DNA from: Flavobacterium sp.
GTDB taxonomy: Bacteria; Bacteroidota; Bacteroidia; Flavobacteriales; Flavobacteriaceae
NCBI RefSeq assembly: GCF_013823965.1
Contig: NZ_PNNA01000044.1
Location: 1 to 54,078 of the forward strand
Length of the DNA: 54,078 bases
Direction: 5' to 3'
Part shown: in pieces, positions 1-8,450 of the stretch
How positions within the stretch are numbered: the first letter of the stretch is position 1
Layout of the letters: the number at the start of each line of letters is the position of its first letter
The notes under the pieces: model-generated
What the model was told of the DNA's origin: nothing
Database searches by the model: none
The model's input: only the letters and a program-made list of their open reading frames with translations
Program-made: the position numbers and the translations under genes

Positions 1-204
1 TTTTAATTGTTATATAAAAGTACAATAATTATCGTTTAAATACACAATAAAATCGATGAAATACACAAAATAAATAATTAAAATATATTTTTCTTACAAC
101 AACAAATGCATTTAATTAAAAAACCTTAATCAAAGTTGTAAGTAGAACCTAAGATCTGCAAAAAATAAAAAAAGACATAAAACAGAAGTAAAAGTTAAGC
201 GCAT

Positions 205-231
205 AAAAAAGTCCCGTGAATGCACGAGACT
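205..231 (-). terminator. Terminator hairpin downstream of cmk
   Basis: The stem 210-218 pairs with 223-231 (9 bp with one G-T pair, 4-nt loop). In the minus-strand direction it is followed by a T run (the A run at 204-210 on the plus strand). It sits about 25 bp beyond the cmk stop, so it probably ends the porQ-cmk transcript. Positions 1-204 are AT-rich and I see no gene in them. Confidence 0.75.
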
Positions 232-255
232 CTTAAAATATCTAAACTACAAATT

Positions 256-936
256 TTAAAACTTGACCAATTTCAAAACTTTTTCAAATTGCTCTTGTTT
301 TGAAATATTGGAATTATCAAACTCCAATGCATCTTTGGCCCTTACAAGTGGGGAATCATCTCGGTGAGTATCAATATAATCCCGTTCCTCAATATTCTTT
401 AAAACTTCTTCAAAAGAAACTTGATCTCCTTTTTCTTTTAGTTCCTTAAAACGTCGTTCTGCTCGAGTATGTGCGCTGGCATTCATAAATATTTTAAGTT
501 CGGCTTCAGGGAAAACTACCGTTCCTATGTCTCTGCCATCCATCACGATGCCTTTACTTTTCCCCATTTCTTGTTGTTGTTCGACCAGTTTTGAACGAAC
601 TTCAGGTATTTCGGCAACTTTACTCACATAATTAGAGACTTCGATAGTGCGTATTTCTTTCTCTACATTAACATCATTGAGATACATTTCGGCAAAACCC
701 AAATCTGGATTGAATTTAAATACCAATCTAATAAAAGGCAAACTATTGATAAGAGATTGTATATCAAAAAATTCTTTGTCAATATATCCGTTTTGCATTG
801 CAAACAATGCCACGGCACGATACATCGCTCCAGTATCGACATATACATACCCCAAATGCTTGGCTAATTCCTTGGCCAAGGTACTTTTGCCAGTTGATGA
901 AAATCCGTCTATTGCTATGATAATTTTTTTGTCCAA
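256..936 (-). CDS. cmk: (d)CMP kinase
   Basis: 226 aa. Phosphorylates CMP and dCMP to the diphosphates with ATP in the cytoplasm, feeding nucleotide pools. The P-loop GFSSTGKST is at residues 11-19, with K17 as the expected phosphate-binding lysine. VDTGAMYRAVA, DGRDIGTVVFP and the late RDDSPL segment are family signatures, and the length is normal. The start codon lies only 7 bp after the porQ stop, so the two genes are almost certainly co-transcribed, an order typical of flavobacteria. No oddities seen. Confidence 0.95.
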   Translation of the reverse strand: MDKKIIIAIDGFSSTGKSTLAKELAKHLGYVYVDTGAMYRAVALFAMQNGYIDKEFFDIQSLINSLPFIRLVFKFNPDLGFAEMYLNDVNVEKEIRTIEVSNYVSKVAEIPEVRSKLVEQQQEMGKSKGIVMDGRDIGTVVFPEAELKIFMNASAHTRAERRFKELKEKGDQVSFEEVLKNIEERDYIDTHRDDSPLVRAKDALEFDNSNISKQEQFEKVLKLVKF

Positions 937-943
937 AATAGTA

Positions 944-1969
944 TTATTGTAAGTTCACGGTTAAACCAAACAAACTTGTGTTAGCTGCCAATGTGTATCT
1001 GGAATAAGAATAGTTAAATTTCAGTTTGTTCATTTTCAATCCAAAACCTATGGAAATTCCAGAAAAATTTCTTTGTTCCAAAATTAGTAATTCTTCGGCT
1101 CTTCTGAAATTATATCCCAATCTAATATTGAACGATTTTTGTGGAAAAAGTTCCGCTCCAAAAACCACGTGCCGCAAAGCATTGCCAAACACGGAAACTT
1201 TTTTCTCGCTGGAACTGCCGTCAATCGATGTTTGTGCTTGGTTTGGATTGGAAAAAGCGATATTCCATTGCTGTAAATTATCCAAGGTGAGATGCCAGCG
1301 CAAGGGAACATTTTCCAATTCTTGCGATACTCCCGCCATAATTTCCAAAGGCAATTTTTCATTCAATCCATTATAGGTGGTAAACTGTATTCCAATGTTT
1401 CGAACCACGAAAGCCCAATTGACATCGTTGCCTTCATCGATAAAAACGGCTCCCAAATCGACCGCTCCACCCAAGGAATTGTAACTTTCCAAAGTCGAAG
1501 AAATCAATTTTCCATTGGCACCCAAAAATAAATTCGTGTAAGGCACATTATAGGCATATCCAAAAGAAAGTGCCAATTCATTACCCGTAAATTGCGAGGT
1601 GGCTACCCCATTTTCGTCATAACCATCAAATTTTCCGTAATTCACGTAATTGACGCCCACCTGAAAAGTTTGCAAATGGCGATCATAGGTATATGCATAA
1701 GAAGCCGTTCCGTAACTCACTTCTCCAAAATAACTTCCATAATTCAAGGCCAATTGATTGTCCATTTCCTGATTAATCGTGGCAGGATTAAAATGGGCTT
1801 GATTGACGTCGTTGTCATAAATAGTAATCGTTTTTCCACCCAGGGCGGCCTGCCTCGGCGAAGTAACCAAATTTAAAAACTGATAGGTGTACTTACCTCC
1901 TATTTGTCCGTAAGATACGGTGCAAATGGAAAATAAAAGAAATAACAAAAGTTTTTTAGGCATACTCAA
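944..1969 (-). CDS. porQ: Type IX secretion system protein PorQ
   Basis: 341 aa with an N-terminal signal peptide (basic start, hydrophobic core, cleavage near YGQ, about residue 21). The rest is a beta-rich outer-membrane protein of the PorV/PorQ group: an early segment with SPRQAALGG, then many alternating strands ending in a short aromatic C-terminus. PorQ belongs to the outer-membrane part of the Bacteroidota type IX secretion machinery. Its position directly before cmk supports the name, because this pairing is common in the phylum. ATG at 1969 is followed by a second Met two codons later, so the start is uncertain by 6 bp. No clear TAnnTTTG box is seen directly upstream. Confidence 0.87.
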   Translation of the reverse strand: MSMPKKLLLFLLFSICTVSYGQIGGKYTYQFLNLVTSPRQAALGGKTITIYDNDVNQAHFNPATINQEMDNQLALNYGSYFGEVSYGTASYAYTYDRHLQTFQVGVNYVNYGKFDGYDENGVATSQFTGNELALSFGYAYNVPYTNLFLGANGKLISSTLESYNSLGGAVDLGAVFIDEGNDVNWAFVVRNIGIQFTTYNGLNEKLPLEIMAGVSQELENVPLRWHLTLDNLQQWNIAFSNPNQAQTSIDGSSSEKKVSVFGNALRHVVFGAELFPQKSFNIRLGYNFRRAEELLILEQRNFSGISIGFGLKMNKLKFNYSYSRYTLAANTSLFGLTVNLQ

Positions 1970-2072
1970 AAGGACTATTCGCTATTGTAAACGCAAATGC
2001 GAAGATAAAATTATAATGATATAAATTCTTGTTTTTCTTTTCGAAGTTCGAAACGATTTTTAACCAAATAAA

Positions 2073-2102
2073 AATTCCACCCCGAAATTTCAGGGTGGAA
2101 TT
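2073..2102 (-). terminator. Terminator hairpin downstream of lon
   Basis: A perfect 10-bp stem (2073-2082 with 2093-2102) encloses a 10-nt loop. On the minus strand the 3' arm is followed by TTTTTATTTGG. It is about 23 bp past the lon stop, so it should end lon transcription before porQ. Confidence 0.8.
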
Positions 2103-2124
2103 AATTAAAATTTAGAAACCAAGA

Positions 2125-4575
2125 CTATAATACTTTTGCGTTTTTTACCTTTTGATCGGTGATGGCAATTTTCAATACCTCGCTCATTTCCTTTACATAA
2201 TGGAAAGTTAGTCCTTCTATATATTCCGGTTTTATTTCGTCGATGTCGCTTTTGTTCTCGTGACACAGGATGATTTCCTTGATGTTGGCTCTTTTGGCAG
2301 CCAAAATCTTTTCTTTGATACCGCCCACAGGCAATACTTTTCCACGCAAAGTGATTTCTCCTGTCATGGCCAATCCTTTCTTCACTTTCTTTTGTGTAAG
2401 CACCGAAACCAAAGAAGTCAACATGGCAATTCCGGCACTTGGACCATCTTTTGGAGTCGCGCCTTCCGGAACGTGCAAGTGAATATTGTATTTGGACAAC
2501 ATTTCGGGACTCAATCCCAACAATTCAGTATTGGCTTTTATGTATTCCAAAGCTATCGTTGCCGATTCTTTCATCACGTTTCCTAAATTCCCCGTTATGG
2601 TCATTCCTCCTTTTCCTTGTGAAATCAAGGATTCGATAAAAAGAATGTCGCCACCAACGCTTGTCCAAGCCAGTCCAGTCACCACTCCGGCCACATCGTT
2701 GCTTTCGTATTTGTCTCTTTCCAATCTAGGAATACCGAGTACTTGCACGATATCTTCATCGGTTACTTTCTTGTTGTATTCTTCCTCCATTGCAATGGAT
2801 TTGGCAGCATTTCGAATCACTTGCGCAATTTTGGCTTCCAATCCACGAACACCGGATTCGCGAGTATAACCTTCGACAATTTTTTCCAATTGTTTTTTTC
2901 CAATGGACAAATGTTTGGTTGTCAAACCGTGTTCTTTCAATTGTCTTGGAAATAAATGCTGACGGGCAATTTCCACTTTTTCTTCAATCGTGTAGCCCGA
3001 CATTTTGATGATTTCCATTCGGTCTCTCAAAGCCGGCTGGATTTCCCCCATATTGTTGGAAGTGGCAATGAACATCACTTTCGATAAATCGTATCCCATT
3101 TCCAGGAAATTATCATAAAAAGTGCTGTTTTGTTCCGGATCCAAAACTTCCAACAAGGCCGAAGACGGATCCCCTTGATGGCTGTTGGACAATTTGTCTA
3201 TTTCGTCCAAAACAAAAACTGGATTGGAAGTCCCGGCTTTTTTCAAACTTTGGATGATTCTTCCCGGCATGGCACCAATGTAGGTTTTTCTGTGACCGCG
3301 GATTTCCGCTTCATCACGCAAACCGCCAAGCGATATTCTCACGTATTCTCTTCCCAAAGCTTCTGCCACCGATCTTCCAATGGAGGTTTTTCCAACTCCC
3401 GGAGGTCCTGTCAAGCAGATAATTGGCGACTTCATGTCGTTTCTCAATTTCAGGACGGCCAAATGTTCTATCATTCTTTTCTTGACGTCTTCCAAACCAA
3501 AATGGTCTCTGTCGAGAATTTTTTGGGCACGTTTCAAATCAAAATTGTCTTTGGAATATTCGTTCCAAGGCAAATCCAAAAACAACTCCAAATAATTTCT
3601 TTGAATGCCAAAATCAGGTGCTTGCGGATTCATTCGACGCATTTTTGACAATTCCTTGTCAAAATGTTTCTGGGTTGTTTCGTCCCATTTTTTGGTTTTG
3701 GCCTTGGCAACCATTTCGTCCATTTCCTCTTCTTGCGAAACGCCTCCCAATTCTTCCTGAATGGTTTTCATTTGTTGGTGAAGGAAATATTCGCGTTGTT
3801 GCTGGTCTAAATCAAAACGAACTTTGGATTGGATATCGTTTTTCAATTCCAATTTTTGCAACTCCAAATTCATGTAACGAAGTGTTTCCAGCGCTCGTTC
3901 TTTCAAGGAATTAATTGACAATAAATTTTGCTTTTCCTCTACGGATAAATTCATGTTGGAAGTCACAAAATTGACCAAAAACGATTGGCTTTCAATGTTT
4001 TTGATGGCAAAAGTGGCTTCGCTTGGAATATTCGGGTTTTCTTTTATGATTTGAATGGCCAACTCCTTGATGGAATCCAGAATTGCCAAAAATTCAGTGT
4101 CTTTTTTCCCTGGTCTTTTTTCGGCAACTTCTTTAATGTTTGCCGTTATATAAGGCGTTTCAGATACTATCGCATCTATTTGGAAACGTTTTTTTCCTTG
4201 AAGTATAACGGTAACATTGCCATCGGGCATTTTGAGAACGCGCAAAATTCGGGCTACGGTTCCTATTTTATTGATGTCATTTTTGGAAGGATCTTCTACC
4301 TCTTCATTTTTTTGGGCAACTACTCCAATTATTTTCCCCGCTGCATAAGCATCATTGATTAATTTTATGGATTTATCGCGACCTGCAGTGATTGGAATGA
4401 CAACTCCAGGAAACAAAACCATGTTACGCAAAGGCAAAATTGGCAACAAATCCGGTAATTCTTCATTGTTCATTTCCTCCTCGTCTTCGGGAGTCAATAA
4501 AGGTATTAAATCAGTATCTGCGTCAAATTCTTGAAGTGACAGATTGTCAAGAGTTCTTATTTTATGGTTTGACAT
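2125..4575 (-). CDS. lon: ATP-dependent Lon protease
   Basis: 816 aa, full length. Cytoplasmic AAA+ serine protease for damaged and regulatory proteins. The LON substrate-binding domain occupies roughly residues 40-240 ([19 protein letters not shown]), followed by a helical linker. The AAA+ module has Walker [10 protein letters not shown] with K396 and the Walker B region FVLDEIDKL. The C-terminal protease domain has [10 protein letters not shown] with catalytic S713 and the partner lysine K756 in GGIKEK; the Ser-Lys distance of 43 matches E. coli Lon. It is monocistronic, with its own promoter box and terminator. Confidence 0.97.
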   Translation of the reverse strand: MSNHKIRTLDNLSLQEFDADTDLIPLLTPEDEEEMNNEELPDLLPILPLRNMVLFPGVVIPITAGRDKSIKLINDAYAAGKIIGVVAQKNEEVEDPSKNDINKIGTVARILRVLKMPDGNVTVILQGKKRFQIDAIVSETPYITANIKEVAEKRPGKKDTEFLAILDSIKELAIQIIKENPNIPSEATFAIKNIESQSFLVNFVTSNMNLSVEEKQNLLSINSLKERALETLRYMNLELQKLELKNDIQSKVRFDLDQQQREYFLHQQMKTIQEELGGVSQEEEMDEMVAKAKTKKWDETTQKHFDKELSKMRRMNPQAPDFGIQRNYLELFLDLPWNEYSKDNFDLKRAQKILDRDHFGLEDVKKRMIEHLAVLKLRNDMKSPIICLTGPPGVGKTSIGRSVAEALGREYVRISLGGLRDEAEIRGHRKTYIGAMPGRIIQSLKKAGTSNPVFVLDEIDKLSNSHQGDPSSALLEVLDPEQNSTFYDNFLEMGYDLSKVMFIATSNNMGEIQPALRDRMEIIKMSGYTIEEKVEIARQHLFPRQLKEHGLTTKHLSIGKKQLEKIVEGYTRESGVRGLEAKIAQVIRNAAKSIAMEEEYNKKVTDEDIVQVLGIPRLERDKYESNDVAGVVTGLAWTSVGGDILFIESLISQGKGGMTITGNLGNVMKESATIALEYIKANTELLGLSPEMLSKYNIHLHVPEGATPKDGPSAGIAMLTSLVSVLTQKKVKKGLAMTGEITLRGKVLPVGGIKEKILAAKRANIKEIILCHENKSDIDEIKPEYIEGLTFHYVKEMSEVLKIAITDQKVKNAKVL

Positions 4576-4619
4576 ATGTTATTTAAGTCTTTTTGTCATT
4601 AAAAAATTTCATTTGCAAA

Positions 4620-4627
4620 CAAAAGTA
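4620..4627 (-). promoter_or_regulatory. Probable lon promoter, -7 box
   Basis: On the minus strand the sequence reads TACTTTTG, matching the Bacteroidota TAnnTTTG element, 44 bp before the lon start. A TTTG at 4652-4655 (minus) could be the upstream element, although the 24-nt spacer is a little long. The gap 4576-4888 holds no gene that I can support; this box is its only recognisable content. Confidence 0.5.
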
Positions 4628-4888
4628 AGGCAAGGAGTCAATAAATTTAAACAAAATCGACTTATGCTACTTAATATTCGCTTAACACTAAAAATTGACA
4701 ATCATTATGCCAAAGTCTTGATCAAACGAATTCTGTTTGTCATGAAATGAATTCTTTCGAAAAAAGTTAGCTTACAAAAAAGTGAATTATCGGTTAAATC
4801 ATTCTGTTCATATTTCATACTGTTGGATGTACTAATACTCTATTTAATGATTTCAAACGCATATTGCATTCCAATTTTTATTCAAAAA

Positions 4889-6199
4889 CTATAGTTTTGA
4901 AGCTTCCATTTTCTTCATAAAACTAAGTACGATATAACCCAATAAGAAGAAAATCGCCAAAATAAAAATAGAATTCCGCATCGAATTAGTCAATGAACCC
5001 ACAAAGCCGAAAATAAAAGTTCCCAATACAATGGCAATTTTCTCGGTTACGTCAAAAAAACTAAAATAAGTGGCGTGGTCTTCAGTTTCGGGCAATAACT
5101 TGGAATAAGTGGAACGCGACAAGGATTGAATTGCGCCTAAAACCATCCCTATTGTGGCACCAAGCGAGTAAAATTGCAAATCAATATAGGTGTTGTCCTT
5201 ATCCAATAAATAAGCTGCAAAACAGATAAATCCCCAGATGGCGATCGTCAGTTTCAGGGTTTTAATGTTTCCAATGTTTTCGGAAATTCTGGAAAAAAGA
5301 TAGGCTCCAAAAATAGCCACTATTTGGATTAACAATATGGTAATAATCAATTGACTGGTTTCAATTCCCAACTCCACTTTTCCGTAAATTCCAGCCAATA
5401 AAATTATGGTTTGGACCCCAATGCTGTATAAAAAAAACGCAATTAAAAACTGTTTCAAAGAAGTCAGTTGCTTCAAACTCAACAAAACTAATTTAAGTTC
5501 TCTCAATCCTTTGAAAATAAAATCTTTTCTGGGTTTTTTATTGAACACGTTATTGGGCAAAAAATAAAATGTCACTTGGGCAAAACCCATCCACCAAATT
5601 CCAACAGATAAAAAGGATATTCTCGCTGGTAAAGTTGGATCAATAATTCCGTACCATTCCGGTTTCATAACCATTGTCAGGTTAAAAGTCAACAAGAACA
5701 CAGAACCTGTATAACCAAACATAAATCCCTTGGCACTCACTCTATCGTGTTGCTCCGGAAAAGCAATTTCCGGTAAATACGAATTATAAAAAACGATACT
5801 TCCCCAAAAACCAATGCTTGCCAAGACCGTTGCCAAAATCCCTATCCATAACGTATCTTGACCTTTAAAAAAAAACAAACTCATAACCGATAGCGATCCC
5901 AAGTAACAAAAAAACTTCATAAAAGCCTTTTTATTTCCTGAATAATCCGCAATTCCTGACAGTATTGGAGATAAAAGAGCAACAATCAAAAACGAAAATG
6001 ACAACGAATACGACAATAAAGAACTGTTGAGCAATGAAGTTCCCATAAAATTTACCATTCCGTCATTTCCGCTGGTCACGGATTCATAATAGATGGGAAA
6101 AACGGCTGTGGCAATTACTAACGAATAAACCGAATTTGCCCAATCATAAAATGCCCAAGCATTTATAAGTTTAGGACTTCCTTTTGGTAAATTTTGCAT
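4889..6199 (-). CDS. UMF1-type MFS transporter (Atg22-like)
   Basis: 436 aa polytopic membrane protein with about a dozen hydrophobic segments. The N-terminal signature WAFYDWANSVYSLVIATAVF followed by PIYY is characteristic of the UMF1 / Atg22-like branch of the major facilitator superfamily. The substrate is unknown; related eukaryotic Atg22 exports amino acids from the vacuole. A TATATTTG box lies 19 bp before the start, so it probably has its own promoter. A 14-bp palindrome (4885-4898) overlaps the stop codon. There is no evident link to the peptidoglycan locus further right. Confidence 0.82.
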   Translation of the reverse strand: MQNLPKGSPKLINAWAFYDWANSVYSLVIATAVFPIYYESVTSGNDGMVNFMGTSLLNSSLLSYSLSFSFLIVALLSPILSGIADYSGNKKAFMKFFCYLGSLSVMSLFFFKGQDTLWIGILATVLASIGFWGSIVFYNSYLPEIAFPEQHDRVSAKGFMFGYTGSVFLLTFNLTMVMKPEWYGIIDPTLPARISFLSVGIWWMGFAQVTFYFLPNNVFNKKPRKDFIFKGLRELKLVLLSLKQLTSLKQFLIAFFLYSIGVQTIILLAGIYGKVELGIETSQLIITILLIQIVAIFGAYLFSRISENIGNIKTLKLTIAIWGFICFAAYLLDKDNTYIDLQFYSLGATIGMVLGAIQSLSRSTYSKLLPETEDHATYFSFFDVTEKIAIVLGTFIFGFVGSLTNSMRNSIFILAIFFLLGYIVLSFMKKMEASKL

Positions 6200-6217
6200 T
6201 TGTGAAATTTAATGTTT

Positions 6218-6225
6218 CAAATATA
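6218..6225 (-). promoter_or_regulatory. Probable promoter -7 box of the UMF1 transporter
   Basis: The minus strand reads TATATTTG, matching TAnnTTTG, 19 bp upstream of the start codon at 6199. No convincing upstream TTTG element at the expected distance. Confidence 0.5.
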
Positions 6226-6274
6226 GTCAAAAAACTAGTATTTCATAAGTAGATTTAAATCTTCCATACCAAGA

Positions 6275-6310
6275 AATTGCCAAGAAATCAAAATAGAATT
6301 CTTGGCAATT
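6275..6310 (-). terminator. Hairpin downstream of the amino-acid permease
   Basis: The 12-bp perfect stem 6275-6286 / 6299-6310 has a 12-nt loop. It begins 25 bp after the permease stop. The following minus-strand bases are only moderately T-rich, so it is a likely but not classical terminator. Confidence 0.5.
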
Positions 6311-6334
6311 AAATGCTTTTCAAAAGTCCAAAAT

Positions 6335-8266
6335 TTATGCTTCCCTAGTATTCAACTTGCTGTTTTTTCGGCTAAAGCCAAAGTAAATCAAGAGTCCAAT
6401 AAGCAACCAAATGGTGAAATAAATCCAGTTCCAAACACTCAATTCCGCCATCATGTACAAACAGCAAATCAAGCCCAATAAAGGAATTAACGATAAATTT
6501 TCTTTGTATGACCAAATTGTCAGTCCAAACAAGACAATCAAGAAAATCCACATTGGGATTTTGTGTTTAAAAAGGTCGAAACCGCTTTCGTATTTGATGG
6601 AATCATCAATAGGCATTCCTTTGATAACTTCGGCATATTTCGCGTCATCTTGTTGATATTGGCTCAACATAAGCTCTAAATCCGGTGTTTCCCTGGTATT
6701 ATTTTGGGCATCAAAGTTCACTAGATATTCGTAAACTTTCGCAAAATGTTCTTTATCCAATGAAGTAATAATATTTGCCGGATTGTTTATTTGCGTTTCA
6801 TTTGTCAAAAAATCCATCGTTGCTTTTTTATTGTAACCAAAAGAAAAAACAAGCCCAATGACAATCAAAATCGGCATGATAAATTTTGAATTTATGTAAG
6901 GTATTTTAAACTTACCACGAGGAATATCCGTTCTATTTTGCAAAACCAAAACACCGGCACAAACCAATACAAAAGCAAACAAAGTTCCAATGCTGCATAA
7001 ATCCGTTACCATGGTCAAGTTCAAAAACAAGGCAGGAACGGCAACCACAAAACCGGTTACCACGGTTGCATAAGAAGGTGTTTTGAATTTTGGATGCACT
7101 TTAGAAAAACGTTTTGGCAACAAACCGTCACGACTCATGCTCATCCAAATTCGAGGTTGTCCCATTTGAAACACCAATAAAACGCTTGCCATGGCCACCA
7201 CTGCACTGACGGCGATAATTCCGGACAACCATTTTAGATTCAATTTATCAAATACAAAAGCCAACGGATCACCCACATTCAGTTCACTGTAACTCACCAT
7301 CCCGGTCAAAACCAAGGCAATGGCAATGTATAAAATGGTGCAAATAATAATGGCCCACATCATGCCGCGGGGCAAATCTCGTTGCGGATCTTTACATTCT
7401 TCGGCTGTGGTAGAAATGGCATCGAAACCAATGTAGGCAAAGAAAACTGCTGAAACTCCTTTTAAAACGCCTGAAACACCATTTGGCGCAAATGGTTGCC
7501 AATTGGCAATATCTACATAAAAAACACCAACAGCAATTACCAAAAGAACCACGCAAACCTTGATTACAACCATCAAATTACTGGCATTTCTGGATTCTTT
7601 CATTCCTCGATAGACCAAAGCAGTAATCAAAATGATAATCAACAAGGCCGGCAAATCAGCAACAAAATGAAAAGAACCAATTACCGGAGAAGTTGTCCAG
7701 GCGGTGTAAGCTAATTGCAAACCAGAACTTAAATTTTCGAAAGATTTTCCGCCTTGCATCAAAGCCGTGGCGTCTTTAAAACCGTTTGAGGCGGTTAAGT
7801 AATCCATTTGAATCCATTGCGGCAAATAAATTCCTCCACTTTCGAGCAAGCCCGTAAAATAATCACTCCACGAAATGGCTACCGTAATGTTCCCGATTGC
7901 ATATTCCATAATCAATGCCCAACCAATAATCCAGGCAATAATTTCTCCAAATGCAACGTAAGAGTAAGTGTAAGCACTTCCTGAAACCGGAACCATAGAG
8001 GCAAATTCGGCATAAGCAAAAGCGGCAAAACTACAAGCAATGGCGGTAAATAAAAATAGAAATATAACGGCTGGTCCACCGTCGGCACTGGCTTTACCAA
8101 TGGTGCTAAAAATTCCTGCTCCCACAATTGCGGCAATACCAAAGGCGGTCAAATCGCGCGCTGTCAAGTGTTTTCCTAAAGCATTGTGTCCATCAGATTC
8201 ATTTTTTGCCACCTGTTTTAAAATGTCTTGAACTGTTTTTTTTCTAAACAAACTGGAAAACGCCAT
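6335..8266 (-). CDS. APC-family amino-acid permease
   Basis: About 643 aa from the preferred start. An integral membrane transporter of the amino acid-polyamine-organocation superfamily, resembling bacterial cationic amino-acid transporters (YfnA/CAT-like). The early segment LTAFGIAAIVGAGIFSTIG is the helix-1 unwound substrate-binding signature, and PVSGSAYTYSYVAFGE follows. Residues about 470-560 form a hydrophilic insertion between late membrane helices, then more helices follow. The reading frame is open back to 8326, but I choose ATG at 8266 (MAFSSLFRKK) because the extra 20 residues are unlike the family and the longer start would run into the terminator of the upstream gene. Substrate not determined. 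Confidence 0.87.
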   Translation of the reverse strand: MAFSSLFRKKTVQDILKQVAKNESDGHNALGKHLTARDLTAFGIAAIVGAGIFSTIGKASADGGPAVIFLFLFTAIACSFAAFAYAEFASMVPVSGSAYTYSYVAFGEIIAWIIGWALIMEYAIGNITVAISWSDYFTGLLESGGIYLPQWIQMDYLTASNGFKDATALMQGGKSFENLSSGLQLAYTAWTTSPVIGSFHFVADLPALLIIILITALVYRGMKESRNASNLMVVIKVCVVLLVIAVGVFYVDIANWQPFAPNGVSGVLKGVSAVFFAYIGFDAISTTAEECKDPQRDLPRGMMWAIIICTILYIAIALVLTGMVSYSELNVGDPLAFVFDKLNLKWLSGIIAVSAVVAMASVLLVFQMGQPRIWMSMSRDGLLPKRFSKVHPKFKTPSYATVVTGFVVAVPALFLNLTMVTDLCSIGTLFAFVLVCAGVLVLQNRTDIPRGKFKIPYINSKFIMPILIVIGLVFSFGYNKKATMDFLTNETQINNPANIITSLDKEHFAKVYEYLVNFDAQNNTRETPDLELMLSQYQQDDAKYAEVIKGMPIDDSIKYESGFDLFKHKIPMWIFLIVLFGLTIWSYKENLSLIPLLGLICCLYMMAELSVWNWIYFTIWLLIGLLIYFGFSRKNSKLNTREA

Positions 8267-8321
8267 AGTTGAAATTTTATCTGTAGTAATTAATATCCTG
8301 TGATTTTTTTCTATTCTATCT

Positions 8322-8375
8322 TGCAAAAAATTGAAATAGTTTTAAAAATCTAAAAGTATAAAACTATTTCAATTT
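8322..8375 (-). terminator. Strong terminator of the D-lactate dehydrogenase gene
   Basis: A perfect 16-bp inverted repeat (8328-8343 / 8360-8375) with a 16-nt spacer is followed on the minus strand by a T run (complement of 8325-8330). It lies about 75 bp past the stop of the dehydrogenase and just before the permease start, so it separates the two genes. Confidence 0.75.
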
Positions 8376-8400
8376 ATGAAGTTTTGGGATACTAATTTTT

Positions 8401-8418
8401 AGTTTAAAATTTTAAACT
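8401..8418. repeat. 18-bp perfect palindrome
   Basis: AGTTTAAAATTTTAAACT is fully self-complementary. It lies between the terminator hairpin and the stop of the dehydrogenase at 8451. It could be a second transcript-end structure or a protein-binding site; nothing in the sequence decides between these. Confidence 0.5.
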
Positions 8419-8450
8419 CATAAAATATACGTTCAAAAATGGTAAAATTT

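Noticed and set aside
3130..3648. 172-codon plus-strand open frame inside lon
   Set aside because: Antisense shadow of the Lon AAA+ domain, without any family features.
4544..4750. 68-codon plus-strand frame over the lon promoter
   Set aside because: Overlaps the lon start and promoter region, no recognisable motif; treated as non-coding.
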